A DNA stretch of 64,000 nucleotides from Chachezhania sediminis (lineage in GTDB: Bacteria; Pseudomonadota; Alphaproteobacteria; Rhodobacterales; Rhodobacteraceae). The notes under the pieces are model-generated. The model did no database searches. It worked only from the letters and a program-made list of their open reading frames with translations, and had not been told where the DNA came from. Below are positions 26,864 to 35,647 of this stretch, piece by piece (within the stretch, counting starts at the first letter, position 1; the number at the start of each line of letters is the position of its first letter). Location: NCBI RefSeq assembly GCF_009765275.1, contig NZ_VOPH01000001.1:744001-808000 (forward strand), given 5' to 3'. The position numbers and the translations under genes were made by a program.

Positions 26864-27562
26864 TCAGATCCCCTGCTCCATTCGTACCTTTCGGGTCGAG
26901 CTGAATTTCATGCCCGGCTGGGTCAGCTTTTCTTCGGAACCGGTCCAGGCATAGGCCAGCAGACAGGGGGTAAGCTCGCCGGTCGTGATCCTGTGCTCCA
27001 TGCCTGGGCGGTTCAAGATCAGGGAACCGGGCGCATGGACCGCTGCGTCGTTTTCGGACCAGTCCCCGGCGACCGAGATATAGCTTTCCTCGATCTCCTT
27101 GTGACTGTGCTGCGGATAGGTGGTGCTGGGCGCAAAAAGCACGAAACCAAGCACCAGCTTTTCTGCACGGACGGGACCACGCGGGCCAAGGATCTCGCAA
27201 TAGGCGTATTTGCGGGCAAGCGCCTTGGGCACTTTCGCATAGCCGTATTCCCAGGTGAGCTTGTCGATGACACGAGTCAAGGCCCGGGACATCCCATGCA
27301 CAGCGCCGCGCTCCCCGAGATCCAACGCCCGGCCCAGGTGGGCCGTGACCGGCTTTTTCTCCGGGGCGCGGTCGTTGATCTCGGGGTTGGCGTCAATGAT
27401 CGACGCAAGCGAATCCCGCACCCGCTTGCGGTGCGATCTGATCAGACGGCTGCCCCCTGCCGAGCCGTAGCGGTAAAGCGCATCATATTCGCGAAGAAGG
27501 TAAAGCCAGTCGGGGCAGTCGCGCAGGCGAACCTGTTCAGCGCACTCGGAGAGGGTGTCCAT
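26864..27562 (-). CDS. dddL: DMSP lyase, cupin type (DddL)
   Basis: Cleaves dimethylsulfoniopropionate to dimethylsulfide and acrylate. The 232-residue protein has a helical N-terminal half and a C-terminal cupin with the metal motif HSHKEIEESY (about 155-164) followed by GSLILNRPGMEHR (about 178-190), giving His, His, Glu and a distal His ligands. Length and gene order (acuR-acuI-dddL) match the Rhodobacter sphaeroides operon, which separates it from DddQ and DddW. It begins 17 bases after acuI. The ATG before DTLSECAEQ was chosen over the longer frame. Confidence 0.9.
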   Translation of the reverse strand: MDTLSECAEQVRLRDCPDWLYLLREYDALYRYGSAGGSRLIRSHRKRVRDSLASIIDANPEINDRAPEKKPVTAHLGRALDLGERGAVHGMSRALTRVIDKLTWEYGYAKVPKALARKYAYCEILGPRGPVRAEKLVLGFVLFAPSTTYPQHSHKEIEESYISVAGDWSENDAAVHAPGSLILNRPGMEHRITTGELTPCLLAYAWTGSEEKLTQPGMKFSSTRKVRMEQGI

Positions 27563-27579
27563 TCCAAAAACTCGGCAGA

Positions 27580-28560
27580 TCAGGGGTTGACTGGAACGAC
27601 GATTCGTCCGCGGACCGTACCGTCGATGAATTTGGATGCGGTTTCGATGACCTCGGCAAAGGGCAACTCGGTCGTCAACTCCTCGAGCTTTCCGAGGTCG
27701 AGATCGCTGGCCAGCCGCGCCCATGCTTCCAGCCGGTCGGATTTGGGGCACATGACGCTGTCGACCCCGGCCAGGGTCACGCCGCGCAGGATGAACGGCG
27801 CCACCGAGGACGGAAGTTCCATGCCGGCGGCCAGACCGCAGGCCGCAACGACGCCCCTGTACTTCATCATCGACAACATGTTGGCGAGCACCGTGCTGCC
27901 AGCGACATCGATGCCCCCGGACCAACGTTCCTGGCCCAGCGGCCGGACCTTGCCGGTAAGTTCGCTCCGGTCGATCACCGAAGCCGCGCCCAGTCCACGA
28001 AGATAGTCTGCCTCGGCGGCGCGACCCGTGACCGCCGCAACCTCATAGCCCTTCGCGGCGAGAAGCGCGATGGCAACGCTGCCGACACCTCCGGCCGCGC
28101 CGCTCACGACGATCTCGCCGTCGCCGGGCATGACACCCTGCCGCTCCAGCGCCAGGACACACAGCATGGCCGTGTAGCCGGCAGTGCCGATGGCAGCGGC
28201 TTGCCGCAAGTCGATGGGGGCCGGCAACGGAACCAGCCAATCACCGCTGACCCGCGCACGTTCGGCCAGGCCGCCCCAATGCTTCTCGCCGACGCCCCAG
28301 CCGTTCAGAATAACCCGGTCGCCGGGCTTGAAATCTGCATGGCTGCTCTCTGCGACCGTGCCCGTGAAATCGATGCCCGGCACCATGGGAAAACGCCGCA
28401 CGACCGGCGCCTTGCCGGTGATGGCCAGCGCGTCCTTGTAGTTCAGCGTCGAATAGGCAACGTCGACCAGTACGTCGCCATCGGGCAACTGGTCTTCGGA
28501 GACATCCTTCACCGAAACGGACTGAGTGTCTTCGGCTTTCTCGATCAGCACGGCCTTCAT
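27580..28560 (-). CDS. acuI: acrylyl-CoA reductase (NADPH), AcuI/YhdH family
   Basis: Reduces toxic acryloyl-CoA to propionyl-CoA, removing the acrylate product of DMSP cleavage. The 326-residue zinc-independent medium-chain reductase has the [14 protein letters not shown] block (about 36-49), the GIDFTGTV segment (about 64-71) and the NADPH-binding [13 protein letters not shown] (about 152-164). It lies between acuR (33 bases) and dddL (17 bases), so the three are one operon under the AcuR operator. Confidence 0.94.
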   Translation of the reverse strand: MKAVLIEKAEDTQSVSVKDVSEDQLPDGDVLVDVAYSTLNYKDALAITGKAPVVRRFPMVPGIDFTGTVAESSHADFKPGDRVILNGWGVGEKHWGGLAERARVSGDWLVPLPAPIDLRQAAAIGTAGYTAMLCVLALERQGVMPGDGEIVVSGAAGGVGSVAIALLAAKGYEVAAVTGRAAEADYLRGLGAASVIDRSELTGKVRPLGQERWSGGIDVAGSTVLANMLSMMKYRGVVAACGLAAGMELPSSVAPFILRGVTLAGVDSVMCPKSDRLEAWARLASDLDLGKLEELTTELPFAEVIETASKFIDGTVRGRIVVPVNP

Positions 28561-28593
28561 GGTCTTATCCTTCAGTTGTCTTGGTGTCTGGTT

Positions 28594-29235
28594 CTAGAAG
28601 AGGCGAATAAACGCCTTCGTGAAACTGTGCAGGGGGTCGGGGCGCAACTCCAGCTTGGCGCGCAAAATCGCGCCTTCCCATCCGATCCAGAAAGCCTCGG
28701 CCAGAGCGTCGGGGTCGTGATCGGCGGAAAGCTCTCCGCATGCCTGCGCGTCGCGAAAAAGCTGCGCCGTGCGCCGCTGCCATCGTTCAAGGACCCCAAT
28801 GAGCGCATCACGGAAATCGTCTGGCAGCGCCCCCATTTCCTGGCCCAGATTTCCGACGAGGCATCCGCGACGAAATCCGTGGCGTGCCATGCCGTCCTCG
28901 GCCATCCCGGTGAAGAGGCGCAGGCGATTCAGCGGCGTGCGGTCCTTGTCAAGGAACGCCTTGTCCAGAAGCGCCGCGAAATACGTGTCGTAAGCGTCGA
29001 TGAGCGCCAGGCCGAAATCGGCCTTGTTTCGAAAGTGGTGGTAGAAGCTTCCCTTCGGAACTTTCGCGGCTTTCAGGATCTCGTCGACGCCGACCGACGA
29101 ATACCCTTTCTCGGTCAGGTGTTCGAGCCCGGCACGGATGAGGCGCCGGCGCGCCTGCGAAGCGTCCGGCGCCACCGGCGGACGGCCGCGGCGGGGCTTC
29201 TGGGCAGGCTGGGAAGACGCATCTTTCTGGAACAT
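28594..29235 (-). CDS. acuR: TetR-family repressor AcuR
   Basis: Repressor of the acuR-acuI-dddL operon, released by acrylate in Rhodobacter. The 213-residue protein has a basic tail with KPRRGRPP (13-20), the TetR helix-turn-helix at about 35-75 (YSSVGVDEILKAAKVPKGSFYHHF) and a helical ligand domain with the family-typical HGFRRGCLVGNLGQEMG stretch near residue 118-134. It is the first gene of the operon. A perfect palindrome lies 6-31 bases upstream of its ATG, so the operon is autoregulated. Confidence 0.93.
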   Translation of the reverse strand: MFQKDASSQPAQKPRRGRPPVAPDASQARRRLIRAGLEHLTEKGYSSVGVDEILKAAKVPKGSFYHHFRNKADFGLALIDAYDTYFAALLDKAFLDKDRTPLNRLRLFTGMAEDGMARHGFRRGCLVGNLGQEMGALPDDFRDALIGVLERWQRRTAQLFRDAQACGELSADHDPDALAEAFWIGWEGAILRAKLELRPDPLHSFTKAFIRLF

Positions 29236-29240
29236 GTAAT

Positions 29241-29266
29241 TTTAATAGACGATTTGGTCTATTAAA
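29241..29266. promoter_or_regulatory. AcuR-type operator, 26-bp perfect palindrome
   Basis: Arms TTTAATAGAC and GTCTATTAAA around GATTTG, directly before the acuR start codon in an AT-rich patch. It matches the expected place for the repressor site that controls acuR-acuI-dddL. Binding by AcuR is inferred from position and symmetry. Confidence 0.75.
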
Positions 29267-29632
29267 TCAACGGCAATCTTGAAGCATCCCGCGCAAGGAC
29301 TTGAAGACGCCGGCACTGGCGAGGCCGGCCATCCCCCTGCAACGATCGCGCTTCGGATCTCCGTCCGGGTTCGATTTCAGATGAAACGTAGACAGGTGGC
29401 AGCGCCGTTCTGTTGCGGCGCCATGCTCAAGGCGATTTCTTGAGCCTTATCCAGACCTTTCCCGAAGCTTCGGAACCCGGCCGAACGAACCCAGGTGCGG
29501 CACGTCGATCCCCGGCCCCAAAGCAGGACCCCACGCATATAGCTCGGCTTGGGCCCGCACCATTGGGATGCTCCCGGCCCCTGCCCGGCCCCGGCATGAA
29601 GGCGCGCCGCGCCGCGTCTTGCGGGTGGCACC
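29267..29632. other. gene-free stretch between acuR and the CDF gene
   Basis: About 365 bases with no convincing gene. It contains the upstream promoter region of the DMSP operon on its acuR side. I see no tRNA end or repeat that would mark the other end of a DMSP island. Confidence 0.4.
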
Positions 29633-30523
29633 TCAGGACAGGACGAGTATGCCTGAGTGCTTTTTCTTGTGTTCGGGCTCGATGTGAATCGTGATCTTGG
29701 CGCCCTCGATCTCGTCGCGCAGGGCGTCTTCCACCCGGTCGCAGATCTCGTGCGCGTCGTACACGGTGATCTCGCCCGGAACGACAAGGTGAAACTCGAT
29801 GAAGATCACCGGGCCGGCATGCCGGGTGCGCAGATCGTGGGCCTCGACGGCGCCGCCGGCCTCTGCCGAGATGATCTCCCGGACCTTGTCGAGCATCTCT
29901 TGCGATACGGCTTCGTCCATCAGGCCGCTCAGGGACTCCCGGACAACCTTGAAGCCTGACCAGAGGATGTTGAGCGCCACCAGCCCCGCCATGAGCGGGT
30001 CCAGAACCCACCATTGCGTCAGGATGGCCAGCAGCACGCCGATAGCCACGCCGGCCGAGGTGATCACGTCGGTGAAAAGGTGCTTGCCGTCGGCAACCAG
30101 TGCCGCGGACTGGGCGCTGCGGCCCCGGGTGATCAGGACCCACGCCCACACGGCGTTGATGACGGTCGCCGCACCGTTGATCAGCAGACCTTCGATAGGA
30201 AGCTCCAGCGTCCGGGGGGCAAGCAGTCCCCGGTAGGCTTCGTTCAGGATCAGCAGGGCCGCGACGATGATCATCACGCCTTCCAGCACGGCGCTGAAGA
30301 ACTCTGCCTTGTGGTGTCCGTATGGGTGCGTGTCGTCCGCAGGACGCGCCGCGACGCGAATGGCGATCAGGGCGGCGATCGCGGTCGCGACATTGACGGT
30401 GCTTTCCAGCGCATCCGAATAGAAGGCAACCGAACCCGTAACCCACCAGGCCAGAGCCTTGATGCCAAGGACGAGGACGCCAATGAAAATGCTGGCAACG
30501 GCGAGCCGGACGGTCGTGGACAA
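29633..30523 (-). CDS. cation diffusion facilitator family metal exporter
   Basis: Proton-coupled exporter of Zn2+, Fe2+, Mn2+ or similar from the cytoplasm. The 296-residue protein has six membrane helices in the first 205 residues. SDALES (36-41) in helix 2 and HLFTD (about 147-151) in helix 5 form the transport metal site, and there is a PYGHHKAEFF stretch (about 67-76) between helices 2 and 3. The cytoplasmic C-terminal domain ends in a His/Lys-rich tail (HIEPEHKKKHSG). It stands alone; nothing nearby identifies the metal. Confidence 0.9.
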   Translation of the reverse strand: MSTTVRLAVASIFIGVLVLGIKALAWWVTGSVAFYSDALESTVNVATAIAALIAIRVAARPADDTHPYGHHKAEFFSAVLEGVMIIVAALLILNEAYRGLLAPRTLELPIEGLLINGAATVINAVWAWVLITRGRSAQSAALVADGKHLFTDVITSAGVAIGVLLAILTQWWVLDPLMAGLVALNILWSGFKVVRESLSGLMDEAVSQEMLDKVREIISAEAGGAVEAHDLRTRHAGPVIFIEFHLVVPGEITVYDAHEICDRVEDALRDEIEGAKITIHIEPEHKKKHSGILVLS

Positions 30524-30878
30524 TACAGCCTCCCTTACTTTCGGGCAGGCCTGGCTGGGAACCCCTGCACTTCGGCCACTTTACCGCCCCTATCTCTATC
30601 GGCGAACCCGTTCTTGCAAGGGTCCGGCGTGGAGCCTTTTGGCGCAGGCGGTGCGGTCTGCCCCAACGTCTGGCTGGTCCTGCCTTGCGCGCCGCAGGCG
30701 GCCCCTGCGCCCGGCGATTTCCCGGAGCTTGCAGGCGTCCGGGCAACGCGTCACCTGAAACTGTTCCGGGTCGGCATACATGCGTTGTCTGGACGAATGC
30801 CCCAGGTGGCGCCCAGCCTCTGAACCACGGACAGCTTGCGTGACGGCGCCCGGATCCGGACCGTTCCCGCCCCCGAGG
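30524..30878. other. gene-free stretch between CDF and TetR genes
   Basis: About 355 bases. Open frames on both strands look like chance frames in GC-rich DNA. No hairpin with a T run and no repeat is visible. Confidence 0.4.
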
Positions 30879-31526
30879 TCAGTGCGCCAGGCCCGCGGCA
30901 CAGTAGCGGACCAGGCGGTCGATCTGGTCGGCCTCTATCGCCTCTCCTCCACCCAGGTCGCCGATCCGGTCGCGTGTCGTCAGCAAGGCCAGCATGGCCG
31001 AGACCGAATAGACGAAACCTTCCACCACCTGCTGACGCGACACCCCCGGCAACAGCCCCAGGATTTCCCCCATGAAAACCGCCGCCGTCGGGTCGAAGTG
31101 CCGGGCCGAGATCCCCCGCCACCGTGCATCTACCGAAACGAAGGCCACCAACCGCGCATAGTTGCGCCAGCGCGGCTCGATGGCCGACAGGGCGAACAGG
31201 GGTCGCATGAAGGCGTCCATAACCGCCTCCAGCGTCAGCTCTCCCGACGCCCGGGCGCGCTCCAGTGCCTTCAGCCGCTCCTGCGCCAGAAGGTCGGCGC
31301 GACGGGCGACAGTCTGCTGGAACAGTGCCTCTTTCCCGCCGCCGTGATGGTGGATCGTGCCCACCGGCTCTCCGGCCTCGGACGCGATATCGCGAATCGT
31401 GGATCCATCAAATCCGCGCAGGGCAAAGACCGCTTCCGCAGCGTCAAGAACGCGCTCCCGCGTGGCCAGCGCCCGCTTTGAAGGCGCCCTTTTCCGTTTC
31501 GTGTCAGTGCTTTGTTGTGCCGTCAT
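30879..31526 (-). CDS. TetR family regulator of the FMO operon
   Basis: A 215-residue regulator. A basic leader (KRKRAPSKRALATRERV) is followed by the helix-turn-helix at about 25-68 (FDGSTIRDIASEAGEPVGTIHHHGGGKEALF) and a helical TetR_C-like domain. GTIHHHGGGKEALF departs from the usual YYHFGSKE stretch but keeps the fold spacing. It is divergent from the flavin monooxygenase operon, with a perfect 16-bp palindrome between the two start codons, so it very probably controls both. Confidence 0.87.
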   Translation of the reverse strand: MTAQQSTDTKRKRAPSKRALATRERVLDAAEAVFALRGFDGSTIRDIASEAGEPVGTIHHHGGGKEALFQQTVARRADLLAQERLKALERARASGELTLEAVMDAFMRPLFALSAIEPRWRNYARLVAFVSVDARWRGISARHFDPTAAVFMGEILGLLPGVSRQQVVEGFVYSVSAMLALLTTRDRIGDLGGGEAIEADQIDRLVRYCAAGLAH

Positions 31527-31545
31527 GGAAGAACCTTGCCTTATT

Positions 31546-31561
31546 TTGAACATTTGTTCAA
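31546..31561. promoter_or_regulatory. 16-bp palindrome between tetR and FMO operon
   Basis: TTGAACA-TT-TGTTCAA, perfect, in the 61-base gap between the divergent start codons. It is the obvious operator for the adjacent TetR protein. Confidence 0.7.
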
Positions 31562-31587
31562 TGTTAAATGCAGCAAGGGAGGATTGC

Positions 31588-32904
31588 ATGGAAAGTGCGC
31601 AAAAGCGGCTGGCCCTGATCGGGGCCGGGCCGATGGGGCTGGCGGCGGCCAAGCTGCTGGCTGAACACGGGCTCGCGTTCCAGGGGTTCGAACTGAACAG
31701 CGGCGTGGGCGGGCTGTGGGACATCGATGCCCCGCGGTCGACCATGTACGACACCGCCCACCTGATCTCGTCCAAGACGATGACCGAATTCACCGACTTC
31801 CCGATGCGGGCAGAGGTCGCCGAATACCCCTCGCACCGCGAGATGAAGCGGTACTTCCGGGACTTTGCCGCGCATTACGACCTGGAGCGGCACTATCATT
31901 TCGGGGCCGAGGTCCTGTCCTGCGTGCCGCTGGGCGGGCCCGGCGATGGCTGGCGCGTCACCTGGCGCGATGCCCAGGGCGAACATGCCGAGGATTTCGC
32001 GGGCCTGCTGATCGCGAACGGCACGCTGAGCACGCCGAACATGCCCGACTTCAAGGGCAGCTTCAGTGGCGAGCTGATCCATTCGTCCCAGTACAAGCAC
32101 GCGGGGCAGTTCGATGGAAAGCGGGTGCTGGTGGTCGGGGCGGGGAATTCCGGCTGCGACATCGCGGTGGATGCCATCCACCACGGCGTGTCCTGCGACC
32201 TGTCGATGCGGCGGGGCTACTATTTCGTGCCGAAATACGTCTTCGGCAAACCCGCCGACACGCTGGGAGGCGCGGTGAAACTGCCGATGGGGCTGAAGCG
32301 GATCGTCGACGGGATGATCCTGAAATGGTTCGTGGGCGACCCCCAGAAATACGGGTTCCCCAAGCCCGACTACAAGCTGTACGAAAGCCACCCGGTCGTG
32401 AATTCGCTGGTCCTGCACCATGCCGGGCACGGCGATCTGAAGGTGCGCGCGGATATCGACCACCTCGACGGGCAGACCGTGCATTTCAAGGACGGGACCA
32501 GCGCGGACTATGACCTGATCCTGGCCGCGACGGGCTACAAGCTGGATTATCCCTTCATCGACGCCGCGTTGCTGAACTGGCAGGGCGACGCACCGCATCT
32601 TTACCTCAACTGCATGCACCCCACCCGCGACGACCTGTTCGTGCTGGGCATGGTCGAGGCGTCGGGCCTGGGCTGGCAGGGCCGCCACGAACAGGCCGAA
32701 ATGGTCGTGCGCTATATCGAGGGCCTGAAGACCGGTGCGCCTGCCGCGCTGGAACTGCAGAAGACCAAGGCCGAAAGCTTTGACCGGGCGACCGGCGGAA
32801 TGAACTATATCAAGCTGCCGCGCATGGCCTACTATGTGGACAAGACGACCTATCGGAAGGCCGTGACCGGCTGGATCGGCCGGCTGGCCGGGGGGAAGTC
32901 ATGA
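31588..32904 (+). CDS. flavin-containing monooxygenase (FMO-like)
   Basis: FAD- and NADPH-dependent oxygenase acting on N, S or ketone groups. The 438-residue protein has the FAD Rossmann motif GAGPMG (12-17), the FMO identifying motif in the form FSGELIHSSQYK (about 157-168) and a second nucleotide-binding motif GAGNSG (about 182-187). An AGGGAGG site sets the ATG at 31588. It is the first gene of four that overlap by four bases each. Relatives oxidise trimethylamine or ketones; here the transporter and two SDRs suggest a lipophilic or terpene-like substrate. Confidence 0.87.
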   Translation: MESAQKRLALIGAGPMGLAAAKLLAEHGLAFQGFELNSGVGGLWDIDAPRSTMYDTAHLISSKTMTEFTDFPMRAEVAEYPSHREMKRYFRDFAAHYDLERHYHFGAEVLSCVPLGGPGDGWRVTWRDAQGEHAEDFAGLLIANGTLSTPNMPDFKGSFSGELIHSSQYKHAGQFDGKRVLVVGAGNSGCDIAVDAIHHGVSCDLSMRRGYYFVPKYVFGKPADTLGGAVKLPMGLKRIVDGMILKWFVGDPQKYGFPKPDYKLYESHPVVNSLVLHHAGHGDLKVRADIDHLDGQTVHFKDGTSADYDLILAATGYKLDYPFIDAALLNWQGDAPHLYLNCMHPTRDDLFVLGMVEASGLGWQGRHEQAEMVVRYIEGLKTGAPAALELQKTKAESFDRATGGMNYIKLPRMAYYVDKTTYRKAVTGWIGRLAGGKS

Positions 32905-33797
32905 TCGACGAGGCGATTGTCGATTTCTCCTCCAGCTCGCTGATGGCCTTGAACGCGATCCTGGCGGTGGTGATGTTTTCCATCGCCATCGACCTGAAAC
33001 CGTCGGATTTCCGCGCACTGGTCCGGGCGCCCAAGCCGCTGATCGTGGGGCTGGTGTCGCAGTTCCTGCTGCTGCCGGCGCTGACCTTCGTACTGGTGAT
33101 CCTGGCGCGGCCGCAGGCCTCGGTCGCGCTGGGGCTGATCCTTGTGGCGGCCTGTCCGGGGGGCAACATCTCGAACTTCATCACGCATCGGGCCGGGGGC
33201 AATGCGGCGCTGTCGGTGTCCATGACGGCCTTTGCCACCGTGGGGGCGATCGGGCTCACGCCCCTGAACATCGCATTCTGGGGCAGCATGTACGCGCCCT
33301 CGGCCCAGATTCTGAAGGCCACCCATGTCGATCCGGTCAGCATCGCGATCACGGTGGGGCTGATGCTGGTGCTGCCGCTGGTGCTGGGCGTCACGCTGAA
33401 CGCCCGCCGCCCTGCCCTGACGGCGCTGCTGCGCGGGCCGCTGCAATGGGTTTCCATGGGGATCTTCGTGGCCTTCATCCTTCTGGCGCTGGCCGCGAAC
33501 TGGGACCTGTTCCTGGCCTTTGCCGGCGGTATCGCGGGGCTGGTGATCGTCCACAACGCGCTGGGGTTCGGCGGCGGCTTCGCTCTGGCGACCCTGGCGG
33601 GGCTGTCGCCCTTTGACCGCCGCGCCATCACGATAGAGACGGGGATCCAGAATTCCGGCCTGGGCCTTGTCCTAATCTTCGGCTTCTTCGGGGGGCTGGG
33701 CGGCATGGCCATCGTCGCGGCCTTCTGGGGGATCTGGCATGCCATCGCCGGGCTGACCCTGGCCAGCATCATGGGCCGGACGGAGGCACGACAATGA
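32901..33797 (+). CDS. bile acid:sodium symporter (BASS/SBF) family transporter
   Basis: Na+-coupled inner-membrane carrier of organic anions. The 298-residue protein has nine or ten membrane helices and the family segment AACPGGNISNFITHRAGGN (about 91-109), which resembles the sodium-binding helix crossover. It overlaps the FMO stop by four bases (ATGA) and is itself overlapped by the next gene. It most likely imports or exports the substrate of this operon. Known bacterial relatives carry bile acids, pantoate or sulfonated and sterol-like acids. Confidence 0.86.
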   Translation: MIDEAIVDFSSSSLMALNAILAVVMFSIAIDLKPSDFRALVRAPKPLIVGLVSQFLLLPALTFVLVILARPQASVALGLILVAACPGGNISNFITHRAGGNAALSVSMTAFATVGAIGLTPLNIAFWGSMYAPSAQILKATHVDPVSIAITVGLMLVLPLVLGVTLNARRPALTALLRGPLQWVSMGIFVAFILLALAANWDLFLAFAGGIAGLVIVHNALGFGGGFALATLAGLSPFDRRAITIETGIQNSGLGLVLIFGFFGGLGGMAIVAAFWGIWHAIAGLTLASIMGRTEARQ

Positions 33798-34723
33798 CCC
33801 GTATCCTGATCACCGGCGGCGCGGGCATGGTGGGCCGTGCACTGGCCCGCGCCCTGCCGTCCGAAGACGTGACCGTCACCGACCTGGCCCAGACCGGCCT
33901 GCCCGGGGATCTGCCCTTTCGCCGCATGGACGTGACCGGCGGCGATCCGGACCGGGTCATCGGCGAGCTGCGTCCGCATGTCGTCGTCCACCTTGCCTCC
34001 ATCGTCACGCCGCCGCCGGGCATGACGCGCGAACAGGCCTTTGCCGTCGATGTGACCGGCACGCGGAACGTGCTGGCGGCCTGCCTTAAGCATGGGGTGA
34101 AACGGCTGGTGGTAACCAGTTCGGGGGCCGCCTACGGCTATCACCCCGACAACCCGGTGCCCCTGACCGAGGATGCACCCTGCCGCGGCAATCCGGAATT
34201 CGCTTATGCCGACCACAAGCGGCAGGTCGAAGAGATGCTGGCCCAGGCGCGCCGGGATCACCCGGAACTGGAACAGGTCGTCCTGCGGGTCGGCACCGTG
34301 CTGGGCGCCGGGACCGACAACCAGATCACCGCCCTTTTCCGCCGTCCGAAACTGCTGGCGATCCGGGACAGCGACAGCCCCTTCGTCTTCATCTGGACCG
34401 AGGATCTGGCCCGCATCCTGCAGCGCGCGGCCACCACGGGCCCGGCCGGCATCTTCAATGTGGCCGGTGACGGCTGGCTGTCGGTCACCGAACTGGCCGC
34501 CATGTTGGGCAAGCCCGTCCTGCACCTGCCCGCCTTCGCCCTGAAGGCCGCGCTGGCGGTGGCGCATCCGCTGGGCCTGTCGCAGTACGGGCCCGAACAG
34601 GTGCGGTTCCTGCAATATCGCCCCGTCCTGTCCAATGACCGGTTGAAATCGGTCTTCGGCTACGTCCCCGAAAAGACATCCGCGCAGGTCTTCGATCTCT
34701 GGCGGCGGGAGGCAGGGCTATGA
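33794..34723 (+). CDS. NAD-dependent epimerase/dehydratase (extended SDR)
   Basis: A 309-residue extended short-chain dehydrogenase. The Rossmann start TGGAGMVGRALA (6-17), the TSSGAAYG segment (about 106-113) and the Y-x3-K pair in FAYADHKRQVE (about 135-145) are seen. Members include sugar epimerases and 3-beta-hydroxysteroid dehydrogenase-like enzymes. It overlaps the BASS gene and the following SDR by four bases each, so all four proteins are made together. Substrate unknown. Confidence 0.85.
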   Translation: MTRILITGGAGMVGRALARALPSEDVTVTDLAQTGLPGDLPFRRMDVTGGDPDRVIGELRPHVVVHLASIVTPPPGMTREQAFAVDVTGTRNVLAACLKHGVKRLVVTSSGAAYGYHPDNPVPLTEDAPCRGNPEFAYADHKRQVEEMLAQARRDHPELEQVVLRVGTVLGAGTDNQITALFRRPKLLAIRDSDSPFVFIWTEDLARILQRAATTGPAGIFNVAGDGWLSVTELAAMLGKPVLHLPAFALKAALAVAHPLGLSQYGPEQVRFLQYRPVLSNDRLKSVFGYVPEKTSAQVFDLWRREAGL

Positions 34724-35490
34724 AGACAGCTGTCATCTCTGGCGGGAACGGGGGTCTGGGACGCGCATTGGCCGCACGGCTGGAGGCCGCGGGCTGGCAT
34801 TGCGTTCTGATGGATATCGACGTTTCGGGGCTGGACGCCACGCCCAGCCGGACGCCGGTGACCGTCGACCTGACCGACGGCTCAGCTCTGGCACAGGCGG
34901 CCGCGGCGATCATCGCGGCACGGCCGTCGATCGATCTGGTGATCTACAACGCAGGTGTGTCCCAGATCGGCCCCTTCTCGGATGCCGACCTGAACAGCCA
35001 TCGCCGCGTGTTCGAGATCAACTATTTCGCCGCCGTCGCCATGGCGCAGGCCTTCCTTCGGCCTGTCAGGGACAGCCGGGGAACACATCTGGCCATCTCT
35101 TCCGTCGCCGGGTTCGCACCGCTCTACCACCGCACTGCCTATGCCGGCTCGAAACACGCACTGCAGGGGTTCTTTGCCTCGCTCCGGTCAGAGGAAGCGG
35201 CCCAAGGCGTCCGCTGCCTGATCGCCGCGCCCAGCTTCGTGGCCACCAATATCGGCCATGCGAACCGGTCCGCCGACGGGATTCAGCGCCCGGGGTCCGC
35301 CACCGACGGGATCGACTACATGACGCCCGAAGACGCGGCCGAGACCATCCTGAAGGGGGTGGAGAAAGGCCGCGATTTCATCCCGGTGGGGCGCGTCGCA
35401 CGGCTCGCCTCGCTGATCATGCGCGCCTCTCCCGCGCTTTACCAGCGGATGATGCAGCGACGGATCCGGAACGACCGACCGGATGCCTGA
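34720..35490 (+). CDS. short-chain dehydrogenase/reductase (classical SDR)
   Basis: A 256-residue NAD(P)-dependent oxidoreductase with GGNGGLGRA (8-16), the NAG motif in VIYNAGVSQ (about 74-82), the catalytic serine in ISSVAG and YAGSKHA (about 143-149). A C-terminal stretch (about 215-245) is amphipathic and may sit at the membrane. It is the last gene of the FMO-BASS-SDR-SDR operon, joined by a four-base overlap. It probably oxidises or reduces an alcohol/ketone intermediate of the same pathway. Confidence 0.87.
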   Translation: MKTAVISGGNGGLGRALAARLEAAGWHCVLMDIDVSGLDATPSRTPVTVDLTDGSALAQAAAAIIAARPSIDLVIYNAGVSQIGPFSDADLNSHRRVFEINYFAAVAMAQAFLRPVRDSRGTHLAISSVAGFAPLYHRTAYAGSKHALQGFFASLRSEEAAQGVRCLIAAPSFVATNIGHANRSADGIQRPGSATDGIDYMTPEDAAETILKGVEKGRDFIPVGRVARLASLIMRASPALYQRMMQRRIRNDRPDA

Positions 35491-35647
35491 CCGCTGCGGC
35501 GGCGGGCCTGCAGGATTTCAACCCCGGCCCGACCTTTCCCTTCGCCGAAGACCGCGGCCCCGGCTTCTCCCGGGCCACCTCGACCAGGAAAAAAGGCGGG
35601 TCTCGCCCCTGCCCCGTGGTCCTGTCCCTGCCCGGTCCCGGAAAGGC

